Source: an uncultured Alloprevotella sp.
GTDB lineage: Bacteria; Bacteroidota; Bacteroidia; Bacteroidales; Bacteroidaceae
Length of the DNA: 34,010 bases
Direction: 5' to 3'
Assembly (NCBI GenBank): GCA_944322325.1
Contig: CALUOQ010000020.1
Span: forward strand, 1-34,010
Under the pieces are notes generated by a model. It saw nothing but the letters and a program-made list of their open reading frames with translations, did not search any database and was not told the DNA's origin. Made by a program: the position numbers and the translations under genes. This document shows, piece by piece, positions 16,841 through 24,518 of the stretch. Positions within the stretch are counted from its first letter, which is position 1; every line of letters starts with the position of its first letter.

Positions 16841-19342
16841 ATGAGGCAGTTTACAATTCTCCTCGCCCTGCTGCTGGCGTGCACGGCAGGGACGGTGCGG
16901 GCCGACGAACCGGTCCGCGTGGCCTGTGTGGGCAACAGTATCACGCAGGGCGTCGGCACGCGAAACCAATACCAAGACAGTTACCCCGGTGTGCTCCGCC
17001 AGCTGCTGGGACAGGGCTACGACGTGCGCAACTTCGGCTACTCGGGCCGCACGGCCCTGCGGCGTGGCGACTATCCCTACCTGCGCGAACGGATGCTGGT
17101 CGACGCAGTGAACTACCGGCCCGACATTCTCATCGTCAAGCTGGGGACAAACGACAGCAAGCCGTGGAACTGGAAATTCCACGCCGACTTTGAACGCGAT
17201 CTCACCGAGATTGTCGAGTCGTTCCGCCGGCCCGAAGGCCTGCCTCGCGTCTACCTCTGCCTGCCCGTACCCAGCTTTCTCGCTCCGGGCAGTATAGACA
17301 GCGCGGTCATTGCCCACGAGGTGGTGCCCGCCGTGCGCCGCGTGGCCCGGCGGCTGGGCGCACACGTCGTCGACCTCCATACGCCCATGAAGGCCTACGC
17401 CCGCTGTTTCCCGGACGGCATCCATCCCAACGAAGAAGGAGCGGCCCGCATGGCTGCGCTGGTCTACGAGGCGCTGACGGGCCGCGAGGCGCCCGACTAC
17501 TCCCCCGGGCAGCCCTTCCCGGGGCGACGCTCCGAATGGGAAGGCTATGCGCGCTACGACTTCGTACACGCCGGGCGCGAGGCCACGGTGGTCGCGCCGC
17601 GCAAGGCAGCGCCGGGCCGTCCGTGGATTTGGCGGCCGGCCTTCTTCGGTGCCTTCCCCTCGGTGGACAAGGCGCTGCTCGAACGCGGATTCCACGTGGC
17701 ATACTACGACCTCACCCACCTGTACGGCAGCCCGCGCGCCGTGCGGCTGGGCAACGACTTCTACTGGACGATGCACCGCTACTACGGCCTCTCGCCGCAC
17801 GTGACGCTCGAAGGCTTCAGCCGCGGCGGGCTCTTCGCCTGGAACTGGGCGGCCCAGAACACCGACAAGGTGGCCTGCATCTACGTCGACGCGCCCGTAT
17901 GCGACGTGTTGAGCTGGCCGGGCCGGGGGCAGAAGGACCTGTGGGCCGGACTGCTCGCGGAATGGGGTATCGGGGACGAACAGGCCGACACGACGTTCGC
18001 CCGCATGGCGCTGAAAGCCTTGCCGCGGCTGGCTAAGGCGGGCATACCCATAATGGCCGTATGCGGCGACGCCGACCGCACCGTTCCCTTCGCCGCAAAC
18101 ATGCAGCCCGTCGCCGACGCCTACGCCAAGCTGGGCGGCACGGTAGAACTTATCGTCAAGCCCGGCTGCGACCACCACCCCCACAGCCTCGACGACCCGA
18201 CACCCGTTGTGGACTTCATCCTGCGCTACCAGGACGGATACACCGCCCGCCAACACCTGACGCGGCGTGCGGGCACGGCACGGGCCTTCCGCCGCTTCCG
18301 CGAAACGGGCAAAGGATGCGTAGCCTTCTTTGGCGGTTCCATCACGGCGATGCGCGGCTGGAAAGAGGAGGTCGAGGCCGACCTCAAACAGCGCTTCCCG
18401 CACACCGAGTTTACCTTCGTCGAGGCGGGACTGCCCTCGGCCGGCTCCACGCCGCACGCCTTCCGCTTCGAGGCCGACGTGCTGGCCCACGGCACACCCG
18501 ACCTGCTCTTTGTCGAGGCCGCCGTCAACGACGACACCAACGGCTTTTCGCCCGTCGCACAGGTGCGTGGCATGGAGGGCATCGTGCGCCACGCGCTCAC
18601 GGTCAACCCCGACATGGACGTCGTCATGCTGCACTTTATCTACGACCCGTTCCTCACGGAGTTTGCCGCTGGCCGGCAGCCCGACGTCATCCTGAACCAC
18701 GAAAGGGTGGCCAACCATTACGGCCTTGCCTCCATCAACTGCGCCCAAGAAGTAGCCGAGCGCATCGCGGCGGGCGAACTGACTTGGGCCCAATTCGGCG
18801 GCACCCACCCGGCCCCGCTCGGACATAAATACTACGCTGCCGACGTGGCCCGCCTCTTCGACATGACCCTGCGCCAGCCGGACATTCCCCAGCGCCCGGA
18901 CACGCTGCCCGCCCCGCTCGACAGCCTCTGCTACGAAGGCGGCACGCTGGTGGACGTGCGCCAGGCGGACAAGCTCAAGGGCTTCCGCTACGTCGAGAAC
19001 TGGGCTCCCGCCCCGCCCCACGTCGAGACGCGCGCCGGATTCGTCAACGTGCCCATGCTCGAGGCGACTGAGCCCGGGTCGAAGCTGCGCCTGAAGTTCA
19101 CAGGACGCGCCATAGGCCTCTTTGCCGTAGCCGGCCCCGACGCGGGTGCCCTCACCTACCGCATCGACGGCGGTCCTGAACGGCGCATCGACACGTACAC
19201 ACAGTGGAGCGCCGGTGTCTACCTGCCCTGGACCTTCATGCTCGCCGATGACCTTGCGCCGGGCGAACACACCCTGACGCTCAAGGTGGCCGAGGGAGCA
19301 CGCACCACGCTCAGACTGCGCGATTTCATCGTCAACCGCTAA
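16841..19342 (+). CDS. Secreted three-domain hydrolase: SGNH esterase, alpha/beta hydrolase, SGNH esterase
   Basis: An 833-residue protein with a signal peptide (about 1-21). Domain 1 (about 23-215) is an SGNH/GDSL esterase: GNSIT with S33, the FGYSG glycine block (65-69), GTND with N104, and DGIHPN with D192/H195. Domain 2 (about 235-465) is an alpha/beta hydrolase: nucleophile elbow GFSRGG with S327, the acid likely in CGDADR (D410 or D412), and the histidine in DHHPH (445-448). Domain 3 (about 490-675) is a second SGNH unit: FFGGSIT with S500, AVNDD with N563, and GGTHP with H656, where the usual Asp three residues before His is Gly. A beta-sandwich-like tail (about 695-833) ends the protein. 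Carbohydrate esterases of this kind remove acetyl or other acyl groups from plant glycans; the exact substrate is not shown by the sequence. The gene stands alone between the 21-bp array and tRNA-Met. Confidence 0.88.
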   Translation: MRQFTILLALLLACTAGTVRADEPVRVACVGNSITQGVGTRNQYQDSYPGVLRQLLGQGYDVRNFGYSGRTALRRGDYPYLRERMLVDAVNYRPDILIVKLGTNDSKPWNWKFHADFERDLTEIVESFRRPEGLPRVYLCLPVPSFLAPGSIDSAVIAHEVVPAVRRVARRLGAHVVDLHTPMKAYARCFPDGIHPNEEGAARMAALVYEALTGREAPDYSPGQPFPGRRSEWEGYARYDFVHAGREATVVAPRKAAPGRPWIWRPAFFGAFPSVDKALLERGFHVAYYDLTHLYGSPRAVRLGNDFYWTMHRYYGLSPHVTLEGFSRGGLFAWNWAAQNTDKVACIYVDAPVCDVLSWPGRGQKDLWAGLLAEWGIGDEQADTTFARMALKALPRLAKAGIPIMAVCGDADRTVPFAANMQPVADAYAKLGGTVELIVKPGCDHHPHSLDDPTPVVDFILRYQDGYTARQHLTRRAGTARAFRRFRETGKGCVAFFGGSITAMRGWKEEVEADLKQRFPHTEFTFVEAGLPSAGSTPHAFRFEADVLAHGTPDLLFVEAAVNDDTNGFSPVAQVRGMEGIVRHALTVNPDMDVVMLHFIYDPFLTEFAAGRQPDVILNHERVANHYGLASINCAQEVAERIAAGELTWAQFGGTHPAPLGHKYYAADVARLFDMTLRQPDIPQRPDTLPAPLDSLCYEGGTLVDVRQADKLKGFRYVENWAPAPPHVETRAGFVNVPMLEATEPGSKLRLKFTGRAIGLFAVAGPDAGALTYRIDGGPERRIDTYTQWSAGVYLPWTFMLADDLAPGEHTLTLKVAEGARTTLRLRDFIVNR

Positions 19343-19402
19343 GCGAAACGCATGAAACTGACGGCCCGTAAATCGCGAAAGTGAAGAAAAACGGGCAAAC
19401 GC

Positions 19403-19433
19403 TTGGTCAGTTCGCAGAAACGCTCTATCTTTG
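19403..19433 (+). promoter_or_regulatory. Promoter of tRNA-Met
   Basis: TTG (19403-19405), 20 bp, then TATCTTTG (19426-19433), an almost ideal Bacteroidota promoter, 38 bp before the mature tRNA. Confidence 0.85.
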
Positions 19434-19471
19434 CACTCGCAAACGGAGATAGAGACTCCGGACCAAGCGAT

Positions 19472-19545
19472 GGCGCGATAGCTCAGCTGGTTAGAGCGCA
19501 TGATTCATAATCATGAGGTCGACAGTTCAAGCCTGTCTCGCGCTA
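19472..19545 (+). tRNA. tRNA-Met (anticodon CAT)
   Basis: A 74-base cloverleaf: acceptor GGCGCGA with TCGCGCT (G1-U72 wobble), D-arm GCTC...GAGC, anticodon stem CATGA/TCATG with loop TTCATAA (CAT at 19506-19508), T-arm GACAG-TTCAAGC-CTGTC, and discriminator A. CCA is not encoded. The CAT anticodon could also belong to a tRNA-Ile decoding AUA after lysidine modification; the paired end and arms fit elongator Met better, but this was not tested. Confidence 0.9.
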
Positions 19546-19610
19546 CACGGTTAGTCTTAAAAATTGGAAAAGGACCTTGTCCTTACAGACAAGTCCGAAA
19601 GAAAACAAAA

Positions 19611-19652
19611 CGTGGCGAATCCGACAATAAAAAAGGATTTGCCGCGTTTTTT
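19611..19652 (+). terminator. Rho-independent terminator after tRNA-Met
   Basis: A 12-bp stem with two G-T wobbles (CGTGGCGAATCC at 19611-19622 with GGATTTGCCGCG at 19635-19646) is followed directly by six Ts (19647-19652). Confidence 0.85.
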
Positions 19653-19860
19653 GGTATCCACACATTTCCGCCGCGCCGCCCTCATTGCAAGCAGATAAAC
19701 CCGGAATCCCATTCCTCACCTCCCCGTTATTACAGACGCAAAGCCAAACCCGCACCCCACCGCCGGAAAAATCACGCGCCCGCGGCGCGACCGCCTCATC
19801 CGCACTTCCGGACGCTACGGGTGCCGCGCACCTCACGGCCCTCCCAGCTCCCGCGTACGC

Positions 19861-19888
19861 AAAAAGCCGTCCGCAGCGTGCGGACGGC
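19861..19888 (-). terminator. Terminator of the 902-residue secreted-protein gene
   Basis: A perfect 10-bp GC-rich stem (GCCGTCCGCA / TGCGGACGGC, 19866-19875 with 19879-19888) has a 3-base loop and five Ts on the minus strand (19865-19861). It lies about 60 bp after the stop at 19951. Confidence 0.88.
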
Positions 19889-19950
19889 CCGAAAAAAGGG
19901 CCCATCGCCTCGCGGCGGTGAGCCCCCAAAGTTATGTTACAAAAGAAAGA

Positions 19951-22659
19951 TTACTTCACGACTTTCTTGCCGTTCTTGATGTAGACGCCCTTCACGGGTT
20001 CGTCCTGCAACTGACGGCCGCTGAGGTCGTAGAGCTTGCCGTCGCCGCTCGTCTCGACGTCGCCCGTCACGCTGCCTATGCCGACTTGCTCAGGCGTGCC
20101 GAGGTCCTTGAAGCGGAACATCGAGGCGTAGCCGTTGCTCGTAGCGTTGTAGGAAACGATGGTTCCTTCCGTAGCTGTGCCAATCGTACCGCCGAACATG
20201 CTCCACGTTACCAAAACGATGCTACTCGTCGGGTCTTCCCAATCCTCGTGTACATCAGCCTGCACGTAGTAGGCTCCGGGGATGTAGGTCTGCGTCACGG
20301 TGCCGGCGTCGTTGACCGTCTCAGACGTATGGCGTACGCGGAAGTAAGCCTCGTCGTCGCTCAGGCCCGGACTGGTATTGAAGTGGAAGTGGTTGTTGAC
20401 ATAGGTATCCAGACCGACGTTGAAGAAGGAGTAGAGCGTGGTGTCGTTCTCCTCTTCGGAAGAGGCGGGCAGAATCTGCTGCTTCAGCGTGAACTGGAAG
20501 GTCTTGTCCGTCGGGTCGGTGAACTCTTTCCACGAAAGGACGCTGTCCTCACTGGCGTAGAGAGCATACTGCACGTTGTTCTTCTGGATGAACTCGGGTG
20601 CGGCGGCGATGATGGCGTAAACGTGGTCGGGGTTGAACTGTACGCGCTCCTCGGCCGGGATGTAGTCGAGCTCGTTCTCGCAGATGTAGGTAACCTCGCT
20701 CTCCATCTCGACGTCGCCAGACTCGATGTACTCGCGGATGCCGGCAAGCTGCTCAGCCGTGAAGCCGCCGATGCAGTCCTGAGCGTTCAGGTAAGCGCGG
20801 CCCTTGAGGAACGTGTAGTTGTCCGGATCGTACTCCTCGAACGTGATGGTCGAACCGGCGTCGCTCCAAGCGGCGGCGTTGTCCCAGTAGCCGATGTGGT
20901 CGGCATTGCTGAGGTCGTTGATCATGACATTCTCCTGACCGTTGTAGTACGAGGAGAGGCGCAGGCCGTAGCCGTTGGTGATGTTGACGAGGTCGAAGCC
21001 CATCTCGGCGCCCGTGATGTCAGCGAACTCGGGGTAGGTCAGACCGCCCTGGACGTCGCAGAGCACCTTGCCGGGGTTGGCTTTATTATAAAGCAGGTAT
21101 GCGCCCGAACCGTCGGGGGCCTCGGCGATGGTCCAGAGGGCACCGTCGTCCACCGTTACGTTGGCGTTGCAGATGAGCATACCGTCGTCACCCACCTGGC
21201 TGGAGATGATCTTGCTGCCGCGGATGCGGAGCACGTACCAGGTGGCCGTCTCTTCGTTCAGCGTGAAGTCGTCGTTGAGCTCGGAAACCTTGAAGGGCAC
21301 GACGCGGTCGTACACGAGTTCAAGCGACATGCCGTTGTAGATGTTGCCGGCGTCGACAACGAAGGGCAGCGTCACACCCGAACGCACGGCGGTGGCCTCG
21401 GCGTCGAAGGTATAGAGCTCGCCCAGGTCGGGGGCGGTCAACGTAGAGTCGAGGTCAACGTAGATTTCCACGTTGCGCACGCTCGAGAGGGTCGAACCGT
21501 CGGAGAGAATAAAGCCGCAGTTGGCCGTGATCAGGCGCCACGGGCGGTAAACAACAGCTACTTCCTCAGAAACAGAAGCTACATGCTGGCTCAGGTCGGT
21601 CAGGGCCGTGAAGTTGTCGATGTCCGGAGGCGTGATGGTGTCGCCCACGGCGAAGCGTGCCGTGCTGACCTGGGTCACGTCGCCGCTCTCGGGGAAGAGG
21701 TATTCACCCTCGGCGCCGCCGATTTCGCTGAGGTCCATCGTGCAGATGAACGTGATCTGCGGGTTCGACGTATAGTTCAGCGTCATGGCGGCCGAACCGG
21801 AGGCTACCATGGCTTCGGTCAGTTCGAAGGTCGCCGAGTCGGTCACCTGCGTGTCGCCCATCATGGCGTTGCGGATGACGGTGTTGCTGTACGAAGGCAG
21901 GCTGACGGTGTCGCCGATGGAGGCTTCAGCCGTGATGGTGCCGTCCTCGCTGTTGGCTACGGCCGAGGGGATGAGGGCGTCGAGGCCCTTGTCCTGCAGG
22001 AGGTCGTTGCTGTTGCCGTCGTAGAAGTTGAAGGAATACACGATGGAGTAGAGCGTCTTCGTAGTCACTTCGGGCACCATAATCTTGTACTCGGAGTTGC
22101 CCGTCGTGCTGGACCAACCTACCACGGTACACTGGTCGTGGCCGGCACCGCCGCCACCGTTACCGTTGAGGTAGCATTTATCGGTGGTCACGTTGTTGGC
22201 TTTCAAGCAGAAGGTGCTGTTCTCCTCGTTGACGAGCTGCACGGTGAACACCTCAGGCGTGTTCTCGTCAGGACTTACGGTCGAGCACAGCGAGGGGGTG
22301 GCATCGGCCATGTACATGTACTTGCCGTCCGCCAGCGAGAGGAGACGGTAGTTGTTCTCGCCCTCGGCCTTCTCCAGACGCCAGAGGAAGAGGTTGGTCG
22401 AAACGGCTCCGGCCTCGAAAGGCGTCCACAACGACAACAGCGGAGCGCCGCTGGCGTTGAAACCGTTCTCAATGTAAAATCCGCGCCCGTTGTTCCACAA
22501 CATGACGGGCGTGCCGTCTTCGGCCAACTGTGCGAGCTCCTCGAGCGAAGCAGCCGCCGTACCTTCGGAGGTAGCGACCATAAGGTCGCGCTGGGCTTGC
22601 ATCGGCACGAGGGAGGCCAGGCCGAAGAGAAGTGCAATGGTGAGTAATGCTTTTCTCAT
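19951..22659 (-). CDS. Large secreted protein with type IX secretion sorting tail, function unknown
   Basis: A 902-residue protein with a signal peptide (1-22, ending VPMQA). The body is rich in Asp, Glu, Thr, Ser and aromatic residues, acidic overall, with long stretches that look like beta-sandwich or lectin-like modules. Two segments look alike: about 55-130 (FYIENG..., YRLLSLADGKYMYM) and about 520-600 (GAYLLYNKANPGKVLCDVQGG), both of the kind seen in ricin-like or 'display of residues' repeats. The C-terminus (874-902, YDLSGRQL then KGVYIKNGKKVVK) fits the type A sorting domain of the type IX secretion system, so it is probably exported across the outer membrane and cell-surface attached or released. 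I recognise no catalytic motif. It has its own promoter-like element and a strong terminator, so it is a single-gene transcript. Confidence 0.85.
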   Translation of the reverse strand: MRKALLTIALLFGLASLVPMQAQRDLMVATSEGTAAASLEELAQLAEDGTPVMLWNNGRGFYIENGFNASGAPLLSLWTPFEAGAVSTNLFLWRLEKAEGENNYRLLSLADGKYMYMADATPSLCSTVSPDENTPEVFTVQLVNEENSTFCLKANNVTTDKCYLNGNGGGGAGHDQCTVVGWSSTTGNSEYKIMVPEVTTKTLYSIVYSFNFYDGNSNDLLQDKGLDALIPSAVANSEDGTITAEASIGDTVSLPSYSNTVIRNAMMGDTQVTDSATFELTEAMVASGSAAMTLNYTSNPQITFICTMDLSEIGGAEGEYLFPESGDVTQVSTARFAVGDTITPPDIDNFTALTDLSQHVASVSEEVAVVYRPWRLITANCGFILSDGSTLSSVRNVEIYVDLDSTLTAPDLGELYTFDAEATAVRSGVTLPFVVDAGNIYNGMSLELVYDRVVPFKVSELNDDFTLNEETATWYVLRIRGSKIISSQVGDDGMLICNANVTVDDGALWTIAEAPDGSGAYLLYNKANPGKVLCDVQGGLTYPEFADITGAEMGFDLVNITNGYGLRLSSYYNGQENVMINDLSNADHIGYWDNAAAWSDAGSTITFEEYDPDNYTFLKGRAYLNAQDCIGGFTAEQLAGIREYIESGDVEMESEVTYICENELDYIPAEERVQFNPDHVYAIIAAAPEFIQKNNVQYALYASEDSVLSWKEFTDPTDKTFQFTLKQQILPASSEEENDTTLYSFFNVGLDTYVNNHFHFNTSPGLSDDEAYFRVRHTSETVNDAGTVTQTYIPGAYYVQADVHEDWEDPTSSIVLVTWSMFGGTIGTATEGTIVSYNATSNGYASMFRFKDLGTPEQVGIGSVTGDVETSGDGKLYDLSGRQLQDEPVKGVYIKNGKKVVK

Positions 22660-22711
22660 TGCAATTAAATTTTTGAGTTAGACATAAAGTGGTTTTTGAG
22701 TATTCTGCTTG

Positions 22712-22719
22712 CAAATATA
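22712..22719 (-). promoter_or_regulatory. Putative -7 element for the secreted-protein gene
   Basis: TATATTTG on the minus strand, about 53 bp upstream of the ATG at 22659. A -33 TTG at correct spacing was not found. Confidence 0.6.
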
Positions 22720-22882
22720 TAGACTTTTTCAGTACCTCGGTCAGTCTTTCTCCGGTTTTTCGCGGAATTTAACTCTTACAACAAAACAACTGCAGTGCGC
22801 GGTGGCGGTCAGCATTCCCCAAATTCGCTGATACACAACGGAGAGAGGGCCAAACACCGAGCGTGTACAGCGACCGTAAGAA

Positions 22883-22920
22883 ACGGGGACTACGATGGTT
22901 TTTCCTATCGTAGTCCCCGT
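22883..22920 (-). other. Strong hairpin formed by inverted 21-bp-type units
   Basis: ACGGGGACTACGAT (22883-22896) pairs perfectly over 14 bp with ATCGTAGTCCCCGT (22907-22920) around a 10-base loop. Read on the minus strand it is followed by TTCTTACGG, so it could act as a terminator for a minus-strand transcript, but the T-run is short. Confidence 0.5.
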
Positions 22921-22951
22921 AAAAACGATCGTAGTCCCCGTTTGGCCGAGG
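22889..22951 (+). repeat. 21-bp tandem array, locus D (3 units)
   Basis: Units at 22889-22909, 22910-22930 and 22931-22951. The first starts ACTACGATGG like the units of locus B; the second and third both start GTAGTCCCCGT like locus C. A weaker fourth unit may precede at 22868. Confidence 0.8.
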
Positions 22952-23114
22952 ACTGCACCCCACAAATTGCGCGGCATCACCTCCCGCCGCGTCGCGCCTG
23001 CCGTAGCCACCCGTCCAGAAGCGCACCCCGGAACAAACGCAATAAGCCGGCGCAGCAATATGGACCACGCCGGCCAAGCAAGCCTCGGAAGGTATGGCCC
23101 TGCCGCCGTACACA

Positions 23115-23398
23115 TTCTATATAAGAATGAGAAATTCACAGAAGCCGGCAGGGCTTAGACCTACGGCGCAAAGATACGCAATTATCGGAATAACGGCCGC
23201 TTTCGCAACTATTTTTATGTATCGGGGCCGCGCACCTTTTGCGACAAAACGACGGGCGAACGGACGCCCGTCGCGCCGCGAATGTCGGATTTTTTTATTC
23301 TCCCACCGGCCCGAGCGCGAACCAATACGCTCAGGCTCATGGCAAAACGGCGGATAGAAGGGCAAACGGCCGCCGGGTTTTCTCATTCTTATATAGAA
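23115..23398. repeat. 284-bp segment bounded by perfect 20-bp inverted repeats
   Basis: TTCTATATAAGAATGAGAAA (23115-23134) is the exact reverse complement of 23379-23398. A 20-bp perfect match in inverse orientation is very unlikely by chance in a window of this size. The internal 244 bp has no gene and contains a 9-bp stem (CGACGGGCG / CGCCCGTCG). No target-site duplication was seen next to the ends. It could be a small non-autonomous mobile element, two copies of an interspersed regulatory repeat, or an invertible segment. Confidence 0.6.
23169..23176 (-). promoter_or_regulatory. Possible -7 element in the gene-free region
   Basis: TATCTTTG on the minus strand, identical to the -7 elements of the TolC operon and the tRNA genes. 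It points to 22741-23160 where no gene is recognised. No -33 TTG was found at 19-20 bp. Confidence 0.35.
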
Positions 23399-23439
23399 GC
23401 AGTCGGGAGACCGGGCCTTCCTTATTGTACGAAACCATG

Positions 23440-23493
23440 CCGCCCGCCGGAATCCGGCCGGGCGGAAAGGTGGTTTTTGCCTTCTTTCCGCCC
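23440..23493 (+). promoter_or_regulatory. Two overlapping, mutually exclusive GC hairpins before the sugar-transferase gene
   Basis: Hairpin 1: CCGCCCGCCGG (23440-23450) pairs with CCGGCCGGGCGG (23454-23465) with one bulged C and an AAT loop. Hairpin 2: GGGCGGAAAG (23460-23469) pairs perfectly with CTTTCCGCCC (23484-23493). They share 23460-23465, so only one can form. They lie about 150 bp upstream of the ATG at 23642. There is no T-run after hairpin 2, so an attenuator is only a possibility. Confidence 0.4.
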
Positions 23494-23641
23494 TTGCCCC
23501 TCCCGACACCGCGTGCAGACGCACTCCCCCTCATCTTACCTCGCCCGCCCACCGACGCTTGCCGCCCAGAGACAGCAGGTGCCGGCCCGGTCCGGCGGCT
23601 CATCGCAAACAACGACAACCCTATAAACTAAACAGACTCGC

Positions 23642-24283
23642 ATGATGAACGAAACCACAGTGAAAGACGACCGCTTCATCCCGGACGGTATGAACGGCTT
23701 CGAGCGCAACGTGAAGCGCATCGGCGACTGCCTGCTGGCCCTGGTGGCCCTGGTGGTCTTCTCCCCTCTGTTCCTGGTCTGCTACCTCGCCGTGAAGCGC
23801 GAGGACGGCGGCCCTGCCATCTACCGGCAGGAGCGCATCGGCCGTTTCGGCCGCCCCTTCTACATCTACAAGTTCCGCAGCATGCGCCTCGACGCCGAGA
23901 AAGCCGGCCCGGCCCTCTACCAAAGCGGCGCCGATCCGCGCCTGACGCGCGTGGGCAAATTCCTGCGCGAACACCATCTGGACGAGCTGCCGCAGCTGTG
24001 GAACGTGTTCTGCGGCGACATGGCTTTCATCGGTCCGCGCCCCGAACGCAAGTACTACATCGACCAAATCATGCGCTACGACCCGCGCTACCGCTACCTC
24101 TACCAGATACGGCCGGGAGTGACGTCGTACGCCACGCTGTACAACGGCTATACGGACACTATCGAAAAGATGCTCCGCCGCCTGCGCTACGACCTCTACT
24201 ACCTGGAACACCGCTCGTTGGGCTTCGACTTCAAAATTCTCCTCTACACCTTCGTAAACATCTGCCGGGGCAAGAAATTCTGA
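23642..24283 (+). CDS. Initiating sugar transferase (undecaprenyl-phosphate sugar phosphotransferase)
   Basis: A 213-residue monotopic phosphoglycosyl transferase of the bacterial sugar-transferase family (catalytic domain of WcaJ/PglC type). It has one N-terminal membrane helix (about 27-50), then [13 protein letters not shown] (56-68), FYIYKFRSM (73-81), the catalytic Asp-Glu pair D114/E115 in [12 protein letters not shown], and the GPRPER motif (131-136). It transfers a sugar phosphate from a nucleotide sugar to undecaprenyl phosphate at the inner face of the inner membrane, the first step of a lipid-linked glycan. The length is the short PglC-like form, without the extra helices of WcaJ. 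A small membrane protein and a GT4 glycosyltransferase follow, suggesting one glycan-assembly unit. The identity of the sugar is not shown by the sequence. Confidence 0.93.
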   Translation: MMNETTVKDDRFIPDGMNGFERNVKRIGDCLLALVALVVFSPLFLVCYLAVKREDGGPAIYRQERIGRFGRPFYIYKFRSMRLDAEKAGPALYQSGADPRLTRVGKFLREHHLDELPQLWNVFCGDMAFIGPRPERKYYIDQIMRYDPRYRYLYQIRPGVTSYATLYNGYTDTIEKMLRRLRYDLYYLEHRSLGFDFKILLYTFVNICRGKKF

Positions 24284-24319
24284 CGCCGGCATCCAATTCT
24301 TTTCCAAACACATAAAACT

Positions 24320-24511
24320 ATGCTTCTACTTTGTTCGTGCGCCATCGCCGTGATGGCGGCCTTACTCGCTTGGCGGCTGCTGGGCCGCAAGTCCTGGAAA
24401 AAAGCGGAGACGCAGCACCGCGCCTTCCTCACGCCCGAGGGTGACCACGCCTACTACGACCGGCGGCTTATTGCCCGTAAACGCCAGAAGAAGAACTTCC
24501 CTACGCGCTGA
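24320..24511 (+). CDS. Small single-helix membrane protein
   Basis: A 63-residue protein with one hydrophobic helix at the N-terminus (about 1-21), followed by a basic, polar tail (RKSWKKAETQHRAF ... IARKRQKKNF). It starts 36 bp after the sugar transferase and ends 7 bp before the GT4 start. Its place in a tight operon and the sensible membrane profile support it as real. It could be a partner or anchor of the glycosyltransferases. I do not recognise the family. Confidence 0.65.
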   Translation: MLLLCSCAIAVMAALLAWRLLGRKSWKKAETQHRAFLTPEGDHAYYDRRLIARKRQKKNFPTR

Positions 24512-24518
24512 CTCGCCC

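Larger units (their letters stand above)
19546..19950. other. Gap between tRNA-Met and the secreted-protein gene
   Basis: No convincing gene. It holds a small hairpin (AAGGAC-CTT-GTCCTT near 19570-19584), the tRNA terminator (19611-19652) and the opposing terminator (19861-19888). Nothing recognisable was seen in 19653-19860, and the open frames there lack codon structure or homology that I can recognise. Confidence 0.7.
22720..23641. other. Gene-free region of about 0.9 kb with repeats and hairpins
   Basis: All open frames here overlap each other on both strands without a plausible start, domain or signal, and several are created by the 21-bp repeats, so I call none. The region holds the 21-bp array D (22889-22951), a 14-bp inverted repeat (22883-22920), a minus-strand -7-like element (23169-23176), a perfect 20-bp inverted repeat pair (23115-23134 and 23379-23398), a 9-bp hairpin (23250-23273) and two overlapping GC-rich hairpins (23440-23493). 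Confidence 0.65.

Noticed and set aside
19500-19979. Plus-strand open frame of 159 codons beginning in tRNA-Met
   Set aside because: It starts inside the tRNA and crosses a terminator; composition is unlike a protein.
22741-23631. Several overlapping open frames of 80-135 codons on both strands
   Set aside because: No signal, domain or sensible composition; they owe their length to GC-rich sequence and repeats with a multiple-of-three period.
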